64,000 nucleotides of DNA from Raphanus sativus (lineage: Eukaryota > Streptophyta > Magnoliopsida > Brassicales > Brassicaceae). Each line of letters begins with the position of its first letter. The stretch's first letter is position 1. The translations under genes were made by a program, and so were the position numbers. The notes below the pieces were generated by a model. That model made no database searches, had not been told where the DNA came from, and saw only the letters and a program-made list of their open reading frames with translations. Shown piece after piece: positions 26,221 to 37,845 of the stretch. The stretch covers positions 744,001-808,000 of the forward strand of contig NC_079516.1 in NCBI RefSeq assembly GCF_000801105.2. The letters are read 5' to 3'.

Positions 26221-28174
26221 AAGACATCCAGAATTTGTTTTTTGGTGAAAGTAAAGAGGCGCTAAAACTTAAACGTAAGTGTCTGGTTGTTGGCTGGTTT
26301 GTAATCTCAAGCGTCGCCAGAGAGGCTAACGAGCAAACGCTGTCAACTTGAAAAACAAGCCATGCATGGTTGCTGACTTGCTTCCATGTACTTAATTTTT
26401 TTTTTTTTGCTAAAAATTCGATTTCCATGTACTTAGTTATGAACTTATGGTTGGATAATCTTTTTTTTTTGTGCGGCTGATTGGATAATCTATTCGTTCA
26501 TTTCTTGGTGCACAGTTGAACACAAAAATCATTAAGATATTTACACTTACAAACTCTTATGGCCAAAAAATAAGTGGTGCATAGAGTTCTTTGGATTTAC
26601 TTAGTTAAAACATTTGATATAGTCGTCTAGATCGCCTTGAATTTGGGTGTTTCTCTTACCAATTTTTTTTCCTTCCATATGAACACACGTAACACTAACA
26701 CCAAAGAACACATGTACAAAACAATTCAAATGCAGTCTAAATTTTGTAAGTACAAAAATTATTCAGTAAGAATACATCAATGGAACATTTTTATTTAACC
26801 TCACGTCAGCATCAAAGTTTCAGTTATACCATGTAACTTATTGTGTCCCAAATTTTATTCATGCATTATGCTTTCCAAGTTGTACATATACCATTTACTT
26901 ACTCCATATACAACCGACCGTATGTTAAAGATCTTGTCGTATATATCATACATTGTTTACTCTTAAAAAACTGGTGTGTTTCTTAATTTCCACAATCTCA
27001 AAGGAATCAAAGTTGTTGGTGAGGATATTCTCTGTTATATTGTCCACCGCAATATCAAACTGTCTTTCTGGGTAGTGGCACTTGAAAAGGATGTGCATAA
27101 TGCAACTATATCCTGTGTTTCTCCAGAGCTTGTGAAACACCAACATCTTTACAATGTTTGCTATGTAAAAATCATATTCATTCTTCAACAAATAAAATAT
27201 TCCATAAAATCAGGACACCATTATTTTGAGGGATAAAGTCTACTTTAATGCTAATGGTGGGGTCAGTCTACTAGACAATGATGTTCATTTTGCATAACCA
27301 TCCACACACAATATTTAACATTATTCAACAAATAGTGTTTGTGACACATCATACATCTAGTTAGCTTACTAAGAGCAACATTAACCCTGGCTTTTAAGCC
27401 AGGGTTTTTGAAAAAAAATTATAAAATATCCCTCTCACCTCTTAACTCTCCCCTCTCACCTCTTAAGTAAGAGTCAAACACCCACAATGTTGGGCTTTCC
27501 CTCTTTAATAATAAAACTAGATGGCAAAAAAAAAACTAGATGACAATGATGTTCATTTTTTTTCCAAAAAAAAAAACTACAGTACAAATTATAGCATCTG
27601 CCCACCACTGAGCGTATTTAGCCCTTCGAGCTCGCGAGCAGCCAACTGGTGTGAGAGTCGCTGTACACAGCTTTTCCCACACATGTGTATATTGGATTCA
27701 GTCGATCAAAAGAAAAAAGTGTATATTGGATTCAGCAACTAACCAATCCACGTCAGCCACGTACGTATGTACTCAGAAGATTACTGCATATATTCTGAAG
27801 AATAACCGAATTTACTTTCCATCAATTTTGTATTCTGTACCATAAACCAGTCAGGGTTCTACTCTTTTATCCGAAACTATTCTCACGCGCCTTCTAGCCT
27901 CGAACATACGACACGCTCCTCAGTCTCCTCATCTTCGACTTTTCGTATTAGCACGCGCTCTCTTGGTTAGCCATCTCTGGTGTTAATGTCTCGTGCCACG
28001 CACATGACTTTTGACCATGGTCTCTAACTTTTTTGTCTTTGCTTTTCATATTTAAAACATTTAATCAACGCATGCCATTATTATTTGCTCTACTTTCTTA
28101 TATGAACCACTATCAAACCAAACCTTCGTCAGTGTCTCTCTCGATCTGAATCCATGACGACGTTGTTTCGATCC
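26221..28174. other. Intergenic region with repeat remnants
   Basis: About 2 kb without a supported gene. At 27370-27500 a palindrome (AACCCTGGCTTTTAAGCCAG) begins a possible degraded MITE (GAGCAACATTAA near the left, CAATGTTGGGC near the right). Around 26970-27230 there is a stretch open in both strands that I cannot identify. Confidence 0.45.
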
Positions 28175-29094
28175 CTGAGAAGAGTAACTTCATCAGGTAC
28201 CCTCTCAACGAGGAGCTTCTAACAGAAGCACCAAACGTCAACGAACCCGCCGTGCAGCTCATCAAGTTCCACGGAAGCTACCAACAGTGCCAGCTCTAAG
28301 GGGTGGCAAACATGGCAAATGCCATAGGTCCATCTGACAATTAACTAAATTTAGTGATAAAAATAGTCTATATTTCTTATAATAAGGGTCTAAAATATTT
28401 TGGTTAACCAATTATAATACAGGAGAAAAATTTATCCATGGGTTCAATATACTTTTAAGCCAGCACTGGCTACCAACAGTACAACAGAGAGGAACGCAGG
28501 TGGAGGAAGATCATAATCCTTCATGCTCCGTACCAAGAACCCGAGCGGCAAAGTCCCTAACCAACTTTACCTAACAATGGACAACCTAGCCGACGAGTTT
28601 GGCATCGGCACGCTTCGTTTGACCACTAGGCAAACCTTTCAGCTTCACGGCGTTCTGAACCGCGATCTCAAGACCGTGATGAGCTCCATTATCAAAAACA
28701 TGGGGAGCACGCTCGGTGCTTGCGGTGATCTGAACAGAAACGTCTGCGCTTTATGCGAGGAGAGACTATATATCTCTTCGCGCAGGAAACAGCTGTTAAC
28801 GTGGCGGCGCTTCTCAGTCCTCACTCGGGGTTTTACTGTGACATGTGGGTTGATGGTGAGCAGTTTATGACGGCTGAGCCGCCTGAGGTTGTCGAGGCTA
28901 GGAATGATAACTCTCATGGGACTAACTTCGTCGACTTTCCTGAGCCTATCTATGGCACTCAGTTCTTGCCGAGGAAGTTTAAGATCGCTGTGACTGTGCC
29001 TAGGGATAACTCTGTTGATCTTCTCACCAATGACATTGGTCTTGTTGTTGTTTCTGATGAAAATGGGGAGCCTCAGGGCTTCGACATATCTGTA
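28175..29094 (+). pseudogene. SIR: Ferredoxin-sulfite reductase pseudogene fragment
   Basis: Remnant of plastid ferredoxin-dependent sulfite reductase, which reduces sulfite to sulfide for cysteine synthesis. Recognisable pieces are [90 protein letters not shown] and [20 protein letters not shown]. Only about the N-terminal half of the mature protein is present. The siroheme/[4Fe-4S] cysteine region is absent. It is broken by a 184-bp hAT insertion (28285-28468), an extra base near 28500 with a TAA at 28514-28516, and a frameshift near 28740-28760. The copy ends at a normal-looking intron donor (GTAAGT), which suggests a DNA-level copy rather than a retrocopy. Confidence 0.9.
28285..28468. 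mobile_element. Short hAT element inside the SIR pseudogene
   Basis: A 184-bp insertion with imperfect terminal repeats CAGTGCCAGCTCTAAGG and TTTTAAGCCAGCACTG. It is flanked by perfect 8-bp duplications GCTACCAA at 28277-28284 and 28469-28476. Removing the element and one duplication restores the reading GSYQQYNREE of sulfite reductase, so the host sequence proves the insertion limits. It is non-coding. Confidence 0.92.
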
Positions 29095-30490
29095 AGTCTC
29101 TGCATTTGCTTTAGCATCTTCAATTTCATTCTCCCGAACATTTGCTACATTTATTTTTTGTTCCAAAATGATAAATTTTGTAGGATTTTAGGGTACTTTT
29201 GGTAGTTAATATTTGTAAGTTTTAAACATTAATTGAGATATTTGAATTGGTTAAATAATATTGGTTGGTAGTTTTTGTTTTGAGAAAATATTGGTTGATA
29301 GTTATTGGAAAATGTATAGTTAAGTAAACAGTAAATTTAATTTTGAACACTCATTACATTCTTAGTATGCTTGAAGTGATCACTTTGCTAATGGTACAAT
29401 CTTATTTTTAAGCTGTAAAAACATGGTTATAGGAATTTCCTTTTTCTCATTTACTTTTACAATGTTCAACAGAATCTATAACAACAAAATTCTACACTTA
29501 GAACCCATCAATCATCCGCATAGTCTAAATTTACTCCTTACATGTTTTATATAGATAACACTGTGAAATAGTAGATGTAAAAGATGTTATGCATAAATAA
29601 GAATGAGCATAAATGTACAACTAGATTTAGAATAGTCAGCAGTTGACCATAATTTCTCTAAATATCTTCTTACAATTTTTTTATGAGACGATATTCTTAA
29701 AATTATTATTGATGTAAACCCTCCTAGCAACATGCTGGAAGCTAAACATGGGACTTGTTTTTGAGAACAGTGCCCGTGACCGTGTTAACCACCTCGAATG
29801 ATCTAGCAGAAACGATCATAAATCTCAGCGTGAATAAGTTAATCCTAGAACAAGCGGCCAGGTAGACCGATCAGCTAAAAATCCTTCTGATAATGCTTCA
29901 AAAAAGATTATTTTGATCACTGGATTTGGACTGAATACGTGGAAGGACCTAGCCATCATTGTTTTGATCCATCCGAAAATTCTGAAAACCTTATAGAAAG
30001 AAAGACATTGATCACGATCAGATCAGCGTTGAGATAGTGGAAGGACCGATAGAAGGGGATAACGATGAGATTCTGTTACTCAAGAGCTCTAAGTACAGAA
30101 AACGCGAAACGATGAGATTCTGTTACTCAAAAAAATCAGTGGCAAGTCAAATGGTTGACTAAAGGTGAATGGCCAATTTGGTCTTAGTCCCCAACAACAA
30201 AAAGAGAGCCTTTCACATTGTCTAATATGACCATTGATCATTTAGTTAGTGTCAACTACTACTAGTACTAAGCATGATTATTATTTTTCAGCAAAGTGGA
30301 GATTACATCCGTTCGAAAGTGTTCTTGATCCTATATTTCAACATCAGGATTTTCTAAGCACACTCAAGAATGAACATGACTAGTGTGGCTTCGAAGTTAG
30401 ACAAAAGTAACAGAGGCTATAAACAAATTAGGATTGTTTAATAACTTATATCTACAAAAAGAAGAAAAAAAACTAAGAACCAAAAGCCAA
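29095..30490. other. Intergenic, unresolved fragments
   Basis: The first part could be the remnant of a SIR intron. At about 29998-30090 an open stretch reads DIDHDQISVEIVEGPIEG, which looks coding but matches no family I recognise. It is followed by a direct repeat of ACGATGAGATTCTGTTACTC (near 30063 and 30110). No complete gene is supported. Confidence 0.4.
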
Positions 30491-30499
30491 AAAAAAAAT

Positions 30500-31675
30500 T
30501 TTACGTTCTCTTTTGACGGGCGTGCCACCCACGCGCCCTATCATATTCTCTCGCGAACCCTTATTCTTGAGCCGCCGCCGACGTCTTCCAATCGCCTCTC
30601 CGACGCCTCTCGGCGTTGTGAGAGGGCCATCAATCGCTCCCGTAAGTCCATCTCCTTCCCTGTCATGGGTCAGGTCAGTGAATCGGCGCTCTGTTTCTGG
30701 TCTTGGTTGGTACGCTCCGCCGCTTCGGTTGGCGGACTCACCGCGCTGAGAGAGCTCAGATGCTGGTCTTCTAGCGACTGTCCGGTATCTTCGAAGCCTC
30801 TCCTCGCCGGATCTTGCGCCGCCCCTCACGACCACCGCAAAACCCTAACGGTTAGGATTTAAATGTCGCTGAGAAATTGGTCTCATCTGTCAAGGGTTAC
30901 TCGGGATGTGCTTCACCACGAGCTTGTGGTCTCGGGACTGCAGACTCAGGGTTAGTGACGGCCTGTTCGTCTCTCCATGGGTAAAGCTTAGGTGCTTGCC
31001 ATTGAGTGTAGCTTTAATTAGCTCCTCGCCCCTCCTTTGTGTCAGATTTGGCGCTGCTTGTTGGTCTGGGTTGTTTGTAGGTTCAGCTGATTTTGGTAGT
31101 GGAGGTGGAGGCTCTTCGTTTACTTGGTGTTCGGGGGTTCGCTTTGCTCCTAGAGGAGGTAGTAAGGCTCGGGAGTGGTGATGCTGCCCCTTCTCTTCAC
31201 CGGCTTAGAGGACGAGCGCGGTTGAGTAAGTTGAGCGCTATTAAGCTCTTGTGGTTAGTGTTGTCCTGCCTTTCGTCAGATCTTGGCTTAGACCGTGTCC
31301 CAGCTCGGACCTTGAGGGCAGTCCTTGAGCGGGCTTGTGTTTGCTCTTGAGAAATGTCAAATTGTTCAGGCAGCATTGATGAATCAGCTTCTAGTGAAGT
31401 GTTGCGCTTTCTCGATCCCTAGTCTTCGGTCCTCTCCTTTTAATCTTCTCTCGGCTCGACTTCTCACTCGGACTTCTCAAGATTGTATCATTACTTTGGT
31501 CCTGTTCGCTCATGCTGAACGGATTAAGTATGATTGTCTTTTGTTTCCATGTTTTTTCTCTTTTTTTGCCATGGAAACAAATCTTAGGTTTTCTTGTTGT
31601 TAATCTCATCTTGTAAAACCTCAATTTTCATTTTGAAATGATATTTACAATTTAGCAAAAAAAAAACAAATAAAA
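30500..31675 (+). mobile_element. Possible non-autonomous retroposon
   Basis: A block of about 1.2 kb with much higher GC content than its surroundings. It starts after an A-rich stretch and ends with a transcript-like tail (TTTGAAATGATATTTACAAT then A-rich). The strand-wise bias, 3' A-rich end and lack of a conserved protein fit a LINE-derived or Sadhu-like retroposon. I found no clear target-site duplication. It could instead be a decayed gene. Confidence 0.35.
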
Positions 31676-31695
31676 AAATTTGTTAACTTTGGAAT

Positions 31696-32674
31696 TTAAC
31701 TATTCAGCTTCCTAATCCAAAAGTCTTCGTTGGAAAGATGATGGTCTTGAAGCCCCTGCTGATCAGAAGGTGGTTGGCCCATCGTAGATTCCAAGTCGGA
31801 TTGAGGTGCGGTTACGTTGTTAGCAGCATGATCTATCAAAGTTATGTCATGGATACTGGAGCGTTTCTTTGCGTTCTTCTTGGCCACTTGCCTCAGGAAA
31901 TATTTTTGTGCATGGCTTGCTACTTGCGCTGAGTTCTTTGTCCTCACAATCTTTCTCGATATGTCCCTCCAATTTCCTTTCCCATATTTCTCTAGTCCCT
32001 CTAGAAAAAGCCTGAAATATCATTAAAACAATCAACCAAAGTCCATAATTAAGTTTTGTTAACAGTGTATGAAAGTTGTTGAAGTTTCTCTCTTAACATC
32101 TCACCTATGATTTATGTATATAGCTATAAAGGTTACACAAAATCAGGAATGCATATAATCTATACAAGATCATAATTTAAACTAAACGAGTAACAAAATA
32201 TGGTATACTCTATCAATGTTGATGTGATTACCTAACCAATAAAACCCTATAACAGTTCATCATCCGTTTATAAACTTTCTCCTAACCTAACCCAAAAAAA
32301 TACTAAATCATCGCCCCGATAAAGACTTTAAATAGTTAATTCATACTTTCACCCAATCAACATAAACCCTAATTCATCAGTGTTAAGACTAACCTGTGTT
32401 CCTCTTCTGTCCAAGGTATTCCTCTCGTTTTTTCTTTCTCCATATGTTCGGTCTCCGATGGGATCCCATCTGGATAATTAGTAGTAGGGCATCGACCCGA
32501 TTCGATAAGGTTAATATCGTGGACCAAAGCTTCGTAGTAGTGCTTCACCTCTTCAAGCGGTTTCTCAAGATGGACGGCGATAATCTCAAACCTATACGGA
32601 GTATTCTCGGGGAACTCCAACAGAAGTCTCTCAAACAGTTTGTCATCATCCCTTGTCCACTGCTTTGGACCCAT
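31696..32674 (-). CDS. Two-SANT MYB-like transcription factor (gene A)
   Basis: A 198-residue DIVARICATA/RADIALIS-type MYB-related protein from two exons, 32394-32674 and 31696-32011, with GT-AG borders. Domain 1 (residues about 3-55) is RADIALIS-like: MGPKQWTRDDDKLFERLLLE, then EEVKHYYEALVHDI. Domain 2 (about 85-135) is IPWTEEEHRLFLEGLEKYGK, GNWRDISRKIVRTKN and the signature SHAQKYFLRQ. Such proteins bind DNA through the second domain (I-box-type sites); the first is often used for protein contacts. The MGPKQW start is chosen because the domain begins there and the broken paralog shares it; the frame extends upstream without conserved residues. It is the left member of a duplicated pair, corresponding to the AT3G10580-AT3G10590 cluster by position. 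Confidence 0.87.
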
Positions 32675-32689
32675 AGATATGATAGAAGC

Positions 32690-33756
32690 AACAACAAAGT
32701 TATAGGGAAAACTCTGATCTCCAAAAACAAAAGGAACCTGATATCTCTCGAGGGTTTTCCCTTTTTTTCTCTCGGATTTATAGCGAAAATAATAGGTAAA
32801 TCTCAAGATTCACCCTTGTGTTTTCATTAATTTAGTGAATAGACCGACTTATATTTTATTTATATCTAACCCCCCTATTGTATTCCATTTGATCTTTGTT
32901 TTTCTAACCTCAAACTGGAGTTTGATCTGGTATTGTTTTTAATGTTTTTATACATTAATGTTTGTTTTCATGATTACTATTATAAATTTTAGATTTTTAG
33001 CCATATAACTAATTTTATTCAAAAAGATTGGACCGAATAAGGAAATATGGTTATTTTGATATAAATATTTGAATTTTTTTCAGATTCATTGGTTTTTTTT
33101 TTAACTACTCAGATTCATTGGTTATTTAGATATTTCAAATTTCTATACATCGTAAGAATTTATCCACATTTGGGAAGACTCGATTCGAAATCACCCTGAA
33201 ATTTATAATACCCAAGCGAGGATTAAAAACTCAAAAATCTGATATCCGAAATAAATGATCCGTATCTGAATGGATACCTAAATGTCTATATCTAATTGAT
33301 TATGTAAACAAATAAATATACTTTTTGTTAACTATTTTGAATTCTTTCTATGAGAAAGTTCATTTAAGCCTATTATAGTCAACATGTAAAATTTATGCTA
33401 TCAAATTATTACGGTAAATATGATTAATGAATTACTCAGGAAGAATGAAAAAAAAGTATAATAAAAAACTTTAAATAGATAATTGTGTTTTGTACTTTTA
33501 TAATAAATACGGTCTAATTGTTTGAAAAATGTAATAAATGAAGTGGTTAAAATGTGTTTGGAAAAGGAGATTGAAAGTTGTCAAAAGCATTCAAATTAGG
33601 AAAATATGATAAACAGAATTCAGATTCAACAATAAGAAATATATAACCATGGAGGTTTATATAAAAGGAAAAAAATCGCAAAACAAAATTCAAAATGCAT
33701 TAAAAGTCCTTGGGCTTTAAATAGTTCCGCAACGAAATTTATGTTCTGGTTTACGC
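32690..33756. other. Intergenic region between MYB genes A and B
   Basis: AT-rich sequence holding the promoter of gene A and the 3' region of gene B. No other gene is seen. Confidence 0.5.
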
Positions 33757-34791
33757 TCATGGAGAGTTCTCCGATTCAGAATCAGAAATGTTAGCATCCT
33801 GACCGGTTTCTAGCGCAACTGGCCCCTGTTGTGGTTGTGGTTGTGGTTGTGGTTGCGGCTGCGAAGGAACGAGGCTCTCTTGTTGGCCAGTTGAGTCCAT
33901 ATTGATGTCCCCCCTAATTCTCTTTTGTGGGCTTGATGAGTCCACACTGGTGTCCCCCATAGTTATGTCCATGGTTCTCCGCCGCTTCATCACATTGTTC
34001 CTTGGGTTCTGCCAAGTGAAGAAGTTACGTGCATAGATCGCCACTTGCATCGCGGTTTTGGTTACAACTAAAACCGCTATTTTGTCACATTTTTTCCCAA
34101 ACCGCCTTAACCCGATCAGGAACCATCTGCATTGTGTTTTTTTTTTAAATTCAGATTCGTTATATGAGTGTGAGATCAACCCGCTTTTAATCATGTTTCA
34201 CCACCATACAATTATTTAATGACAGAATTGATTCAAATGAGATAAAGAGAAAAGAAACTTATGGCCACAAAACATCTATGATTAACATGTTATCACTTAT
34301 CACTATGAGAATTTTTTAGTACCTAAGAAGAGAATGTGTTAGTCGTATTGATTCCAAACATAGATCCACGAACTAACACCATTATATACTGTATCAATGT
34401 TTTTGTTTTTTTGTAAAAGGCTGTATTGATGTTATGATATAATCATATAAACTCATACGTGCATGAAAATGTGGATTTCAGAAAACCTTTACTCATTATA
34501 TCATAATACTTACTCATGTTCTTCTTTGCTCCATATAAGTTTCTCAATCCGGCACCAACTCGGCACAGATGCATCAAACAATCCATTAGATAAAGCTATT
34601 TGACTCGATCCGATCTCTAGAAGATCATCGACCATTTTCTGGTAATGCTCCATAACATCGACCACCGATTTCCCTAGAAACTGGGCTATACGCTCGAACC
34701 GATTGGGTGAAAAAGTAGAGAACACTTGCACTGCGTTCTTGAACGGCTCGTTCTCTTCATTTGTCCATGAATTCGCAGCCATAGTTGCCAA
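33757..34791 (-). CDS. Two-SANT MYB-like protein with degenerate SHAQKYF motif (gene B)
   Basis: 215 residues from two exons, 34514-34791 and 33757-34126. Domain 1 reads NSWTNEENEPFKNAVQVFST, then VMEHYQKMVDDL. Domain 2 reads LIWSKEEHEWFLIGLRRFGK, KCDKIAVLVVTKTAMQVAIY and ARNFFTW. The family motif SHAQKYF is replaced by IYARNFF, and the conserved central Trp of the second repeat is Cys (paralog C has Trp). The C-terminal part is low complexity with a (QP)n run and an acidic end. These changes suggest altered or lost DNA binding, which is an inference. The start could be the first or fourth Met (MATMAANSW); the paralog shows the same ambiguity. Confidence 0.83.
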
Positions 34792-34799
34792 AACAGATT

Positions 34800-36655
34800 A
34801 AGAAATCAGGAAGTCGAGAGAAAATGTTTTGATTTTTGGAGAATTATATTATGCATGTCATGAATAACCAACTCAGCTAACATAAATATAAGGCTTACCT
34901 TCTCTCTAATTTTGGTAATTTTTTTTTACTTTTCTATGTTGTCTAATGCAATCTCTTTATTATAATTTCTTCTCTTAAATTTTTTTCCGCTCATTTATTT
35001 ATCTACCATGTTAATATATAATATTATTGAATGTATTTATTTTACAGCATTAATGAAGCATCAGTAAAGTTTTGATCAGTGCATCTGTCGGTATTTTTTT
35101 GTTTTATTGTTATATATATTTGATTTATAAGATAAAAAACTAAATATATTATTTATACTTTGATATTTCATATTGTGTAATTTTAAAACACTATTTGTGT
35201 GTGTTATTCGATATGGTTTATGTTTTTATATATTTTTTTTCTTTTCAATAAGTATTAACATATATCAACATATTTATGTAATACATATATGGTATAAAAT
35301 TTTAATTTGAAATAATCAAATAAAAAACATATTCAAAATATGAAAATAATGATTTCTAAAGCTTTAGTTTACATATATTTATCTGTTTCAGTCTGTAAAA
35401 ATTGATGACAAAAAAAAAGTTTACATATATTTTATCTTATCATTACTGTAATATAATAATTTGATGCATTATTCTTATATTTTCAATAAATTGTATTAAA
35501 ATTATTTTACATATTTTTCTATAGATCTCTAATTTTAGTTATATCGTGTTACATCTCTTTTAGTCTCATCTACTAATTAATTTCCTTGTGCAACACAAAT
35601 GGTTTCTACTGTAATTTTTCTGTTTAGAATTCAATCATCAATCACCACTGACCTGTTGTTATCTACCTGCAATGACTTATTATTGCATGTGTACATGTTA
35701 GTATGAAAACTCACTTAAAAGCCGTGAAACTCACTTTGAAAGGGAAGAATCCAATCGCATCAAACCACCTAAGTGTCAGAAAAGAAACAACATTCGCTGT
35801 TATATTCTCCAGATAGTTTAAACGAGACATTGCTGGTCGAAGACACACCAATATCAACTGAATGTAACACATTAAGCATGTCTTTCTCTAACTTTTCATT
35901 CATTCTTAACCATTCCTTTCGGTATTATACCTTATTCTCATCATTTTATTCTTCTCGTTGGTATCAGGAAAGCATCCACCAGGTGGCCAAAGACGTGGCG
36001 TGGAAGAGTTCGTAGACGTGGCCGTGGTGGTCGATAAGCATTCTGCAGTGTACCAGAATTTGGTCTTTCTTTTTGTAAAAGCCAGTTTAGTTGTAAAGAT
36101 CTATCTTGTAGTGAGAATTGGTGCCAAGAAGCATGTCGCACTAAAAGCAACCAATGCCGTTTTATTGTTGTCACTACTTTACTACACAATCTGATAAATC
36201 TCATCAGCAACAACTTTGCTGCTGAAAGTCCCTCTTTCATCACAGTCACAGCATTTCCAGTGAGTAAGATCCTCTGCTTCTATTTATGATAATGAACTTG
36301 TGCTGCACTCCTACACCAATCCTAGAAAGCACTTGCTAATTTGTTAACACTTTATGGTGATTCTTAGCTTTCGAAATTTTTAGTTACAGAGAGAGAAAAG
36401 TTACCACGTAGGCTAGAAGATCACATTTGTTCATCTTAAGGCTCCGACAATATTGTTCTAGTGAACAATGTGCACTTTCAAATAGATACTCCTGGCTGAA
36501 ACGTGAACAGGCGGAAGAGGTAAAGCTAAAGACTTTCATTGTTTTGTTTGCACCTAGTGTTAAAAAGGCATATGGAAGTAATAAGAAGAGGAGAGTTGAT
36601 GGAAGCTTCTGCCCATGAATATGTTGGTTCAGTTTCTTAACCTCAATGAATCCTA
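34800..36655. other. Gene-poor region with unidentified coding-like fragments
   Basis: Very AT-rich to about 35.7 kb. From 35773 to 36620 on the plus strand there are higher-GC pieces that look like decayed exons: SEKKQHSLLYSPDSLNETLL; a basic Arg/Gly stretch near 35960-36030 (RVRRRGRGGR); a Cys-rich piece near 36050-36170 (CKDLSCSENWCQEACRTKSN); and LSNRYSWLKREQAEEVKLKT near 36470-36540. I cannot assign them to a family or join them into one gene. Confidence 0.4.
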
Positions 36656-36657
36656 CT

Positions 36658-37490
36658 TTAGGAGACAAACACACCTTTAATGAGAACTCTCCTAATCTTC
36701 GTTTTCAGAAGAACTTGTACGCGTCTTCCACTACCTGTAAACATACAAATATCAATACTGGAGCGTTGCTTTGCCTTCTTCTCGGCCGCTTGCCTCAAGA
36801 AATACTTTTGTTCATGACTTGCAACTTGCGTTGGGGTCCTTGTCTTCACACTCTTTCTCGATATGTTCTTCCAATCTCCTTTCCCATACTTCGCTAATCC
36901 CTCCAGAAAAGACCTGAAAATTAAATCAATCAACCAAAGCCCATAACTAAGTTTTGATAACAATGTATGAAAGTTATTGAAGTTTCTCTCCTAACACTCA
37001 ACTATGATTTATATATATATAGCTATAAAGTTTATACAAAATCAAGAACCAGATAATCTAATACAAAGATCGTAATCTAAACCTAATGAGTAACAAAATA
37101 TGGTATATAATTTCTATCCATGTTATTGTTGCTTCTTACCTAACCATTAAAACCCTAACAGTTCATCATCCGTTTATTAAATTTCTCCTAACCTAAAAAA
37201 ACTAAAACTTCACCCCAATCAACATAAACCCTAGTTCATCAGTGCCTAGACTAACCTGTGTTCCTCTCTTTTTTTTCTTTCTCCATGGGTTGGGTCTGAA
37301 ATGGGATCCCATCTGGATAATTAGTAGTAGGATCTCAACCCGATTCGATAAGGTTTAAAGGTTAATATCGTGGACCAAAGCTTCGTAGTAGTGCTTCACA
37401 TCTGCAAGGACCCGATTCTCAGGGAACTCCATCAGAAGTCTCTCAAACAGTTTGTCATCATCCCTCGTCCACTGCTTTGGACCCATAGAT
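36658..37490 (-). pseudogene. Broken copy of MYB-like gene A (A')
   Basis: Duplicate of gene A. Exon 1 (about 37250-37490) starts MGPKQWTRDDDKLFERLLME. It then lacks the segment around TPYRFEIIAVHLEKPLEE (about 14 codons) and carries an 8-base insertion near 37357 that brings TAA straight after VHDINL. The exon 2 equivalent (about 36700-36912) keeps [20 protein letters not shown] and [14 protein letters not shown] (SHAQKYF changed to SHEQKYF), then diverges. The reading frame cannot produce a full protein. Confidence 0.85.
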
Positions 37491-37845
37491 ATGATAGAAG
37501 CAACAACAAAGTTGGTGGGAAAACTCTGATCTCCAGAAAACAAAAGGAACCTGGTATCTCTCGAGGGTTTTCCTTTTTTTTTTCTCAACATTCACCCTTG
37601 TATTTTCATTAATTTAGTGAATAGACCCGAATTATATTTTATTTAGACTAACCCCCCTATTATACTCTCTTTTGGTCTTTGTTTTTTAACCTCAAATTAT
37701 ATTATGATAAACGGAATTCAGATTCAACAATAATAACCATAAAGGTTTGTATAAAAGGAAAAACTGCAAAACAAAATTCAAAATGCAATAAAAATCCTTG
37801 AGCTTTAAATAGTTTCACAACTAAATTTTATGCTCTGGTTTACGC

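Noticed and set aside
26946..27236. Overlapping open frames of about 80 codons on both strands
   Set aside because: I could not match either to a family, and no splice or start context supports one; kept only as a note in the intergenic entry.
28523..28870. Functional short sulfite reductase
   Set aside because: It has frameshifts, a stop, a transposon insertion and no siroheme/iron-sulfur cysteine region.
30473..30835. Arg-rich 120-codon frame on the minus strand
   Set aside because: It reflects high GC content in the possible retroposon; no conserved domain is visible.
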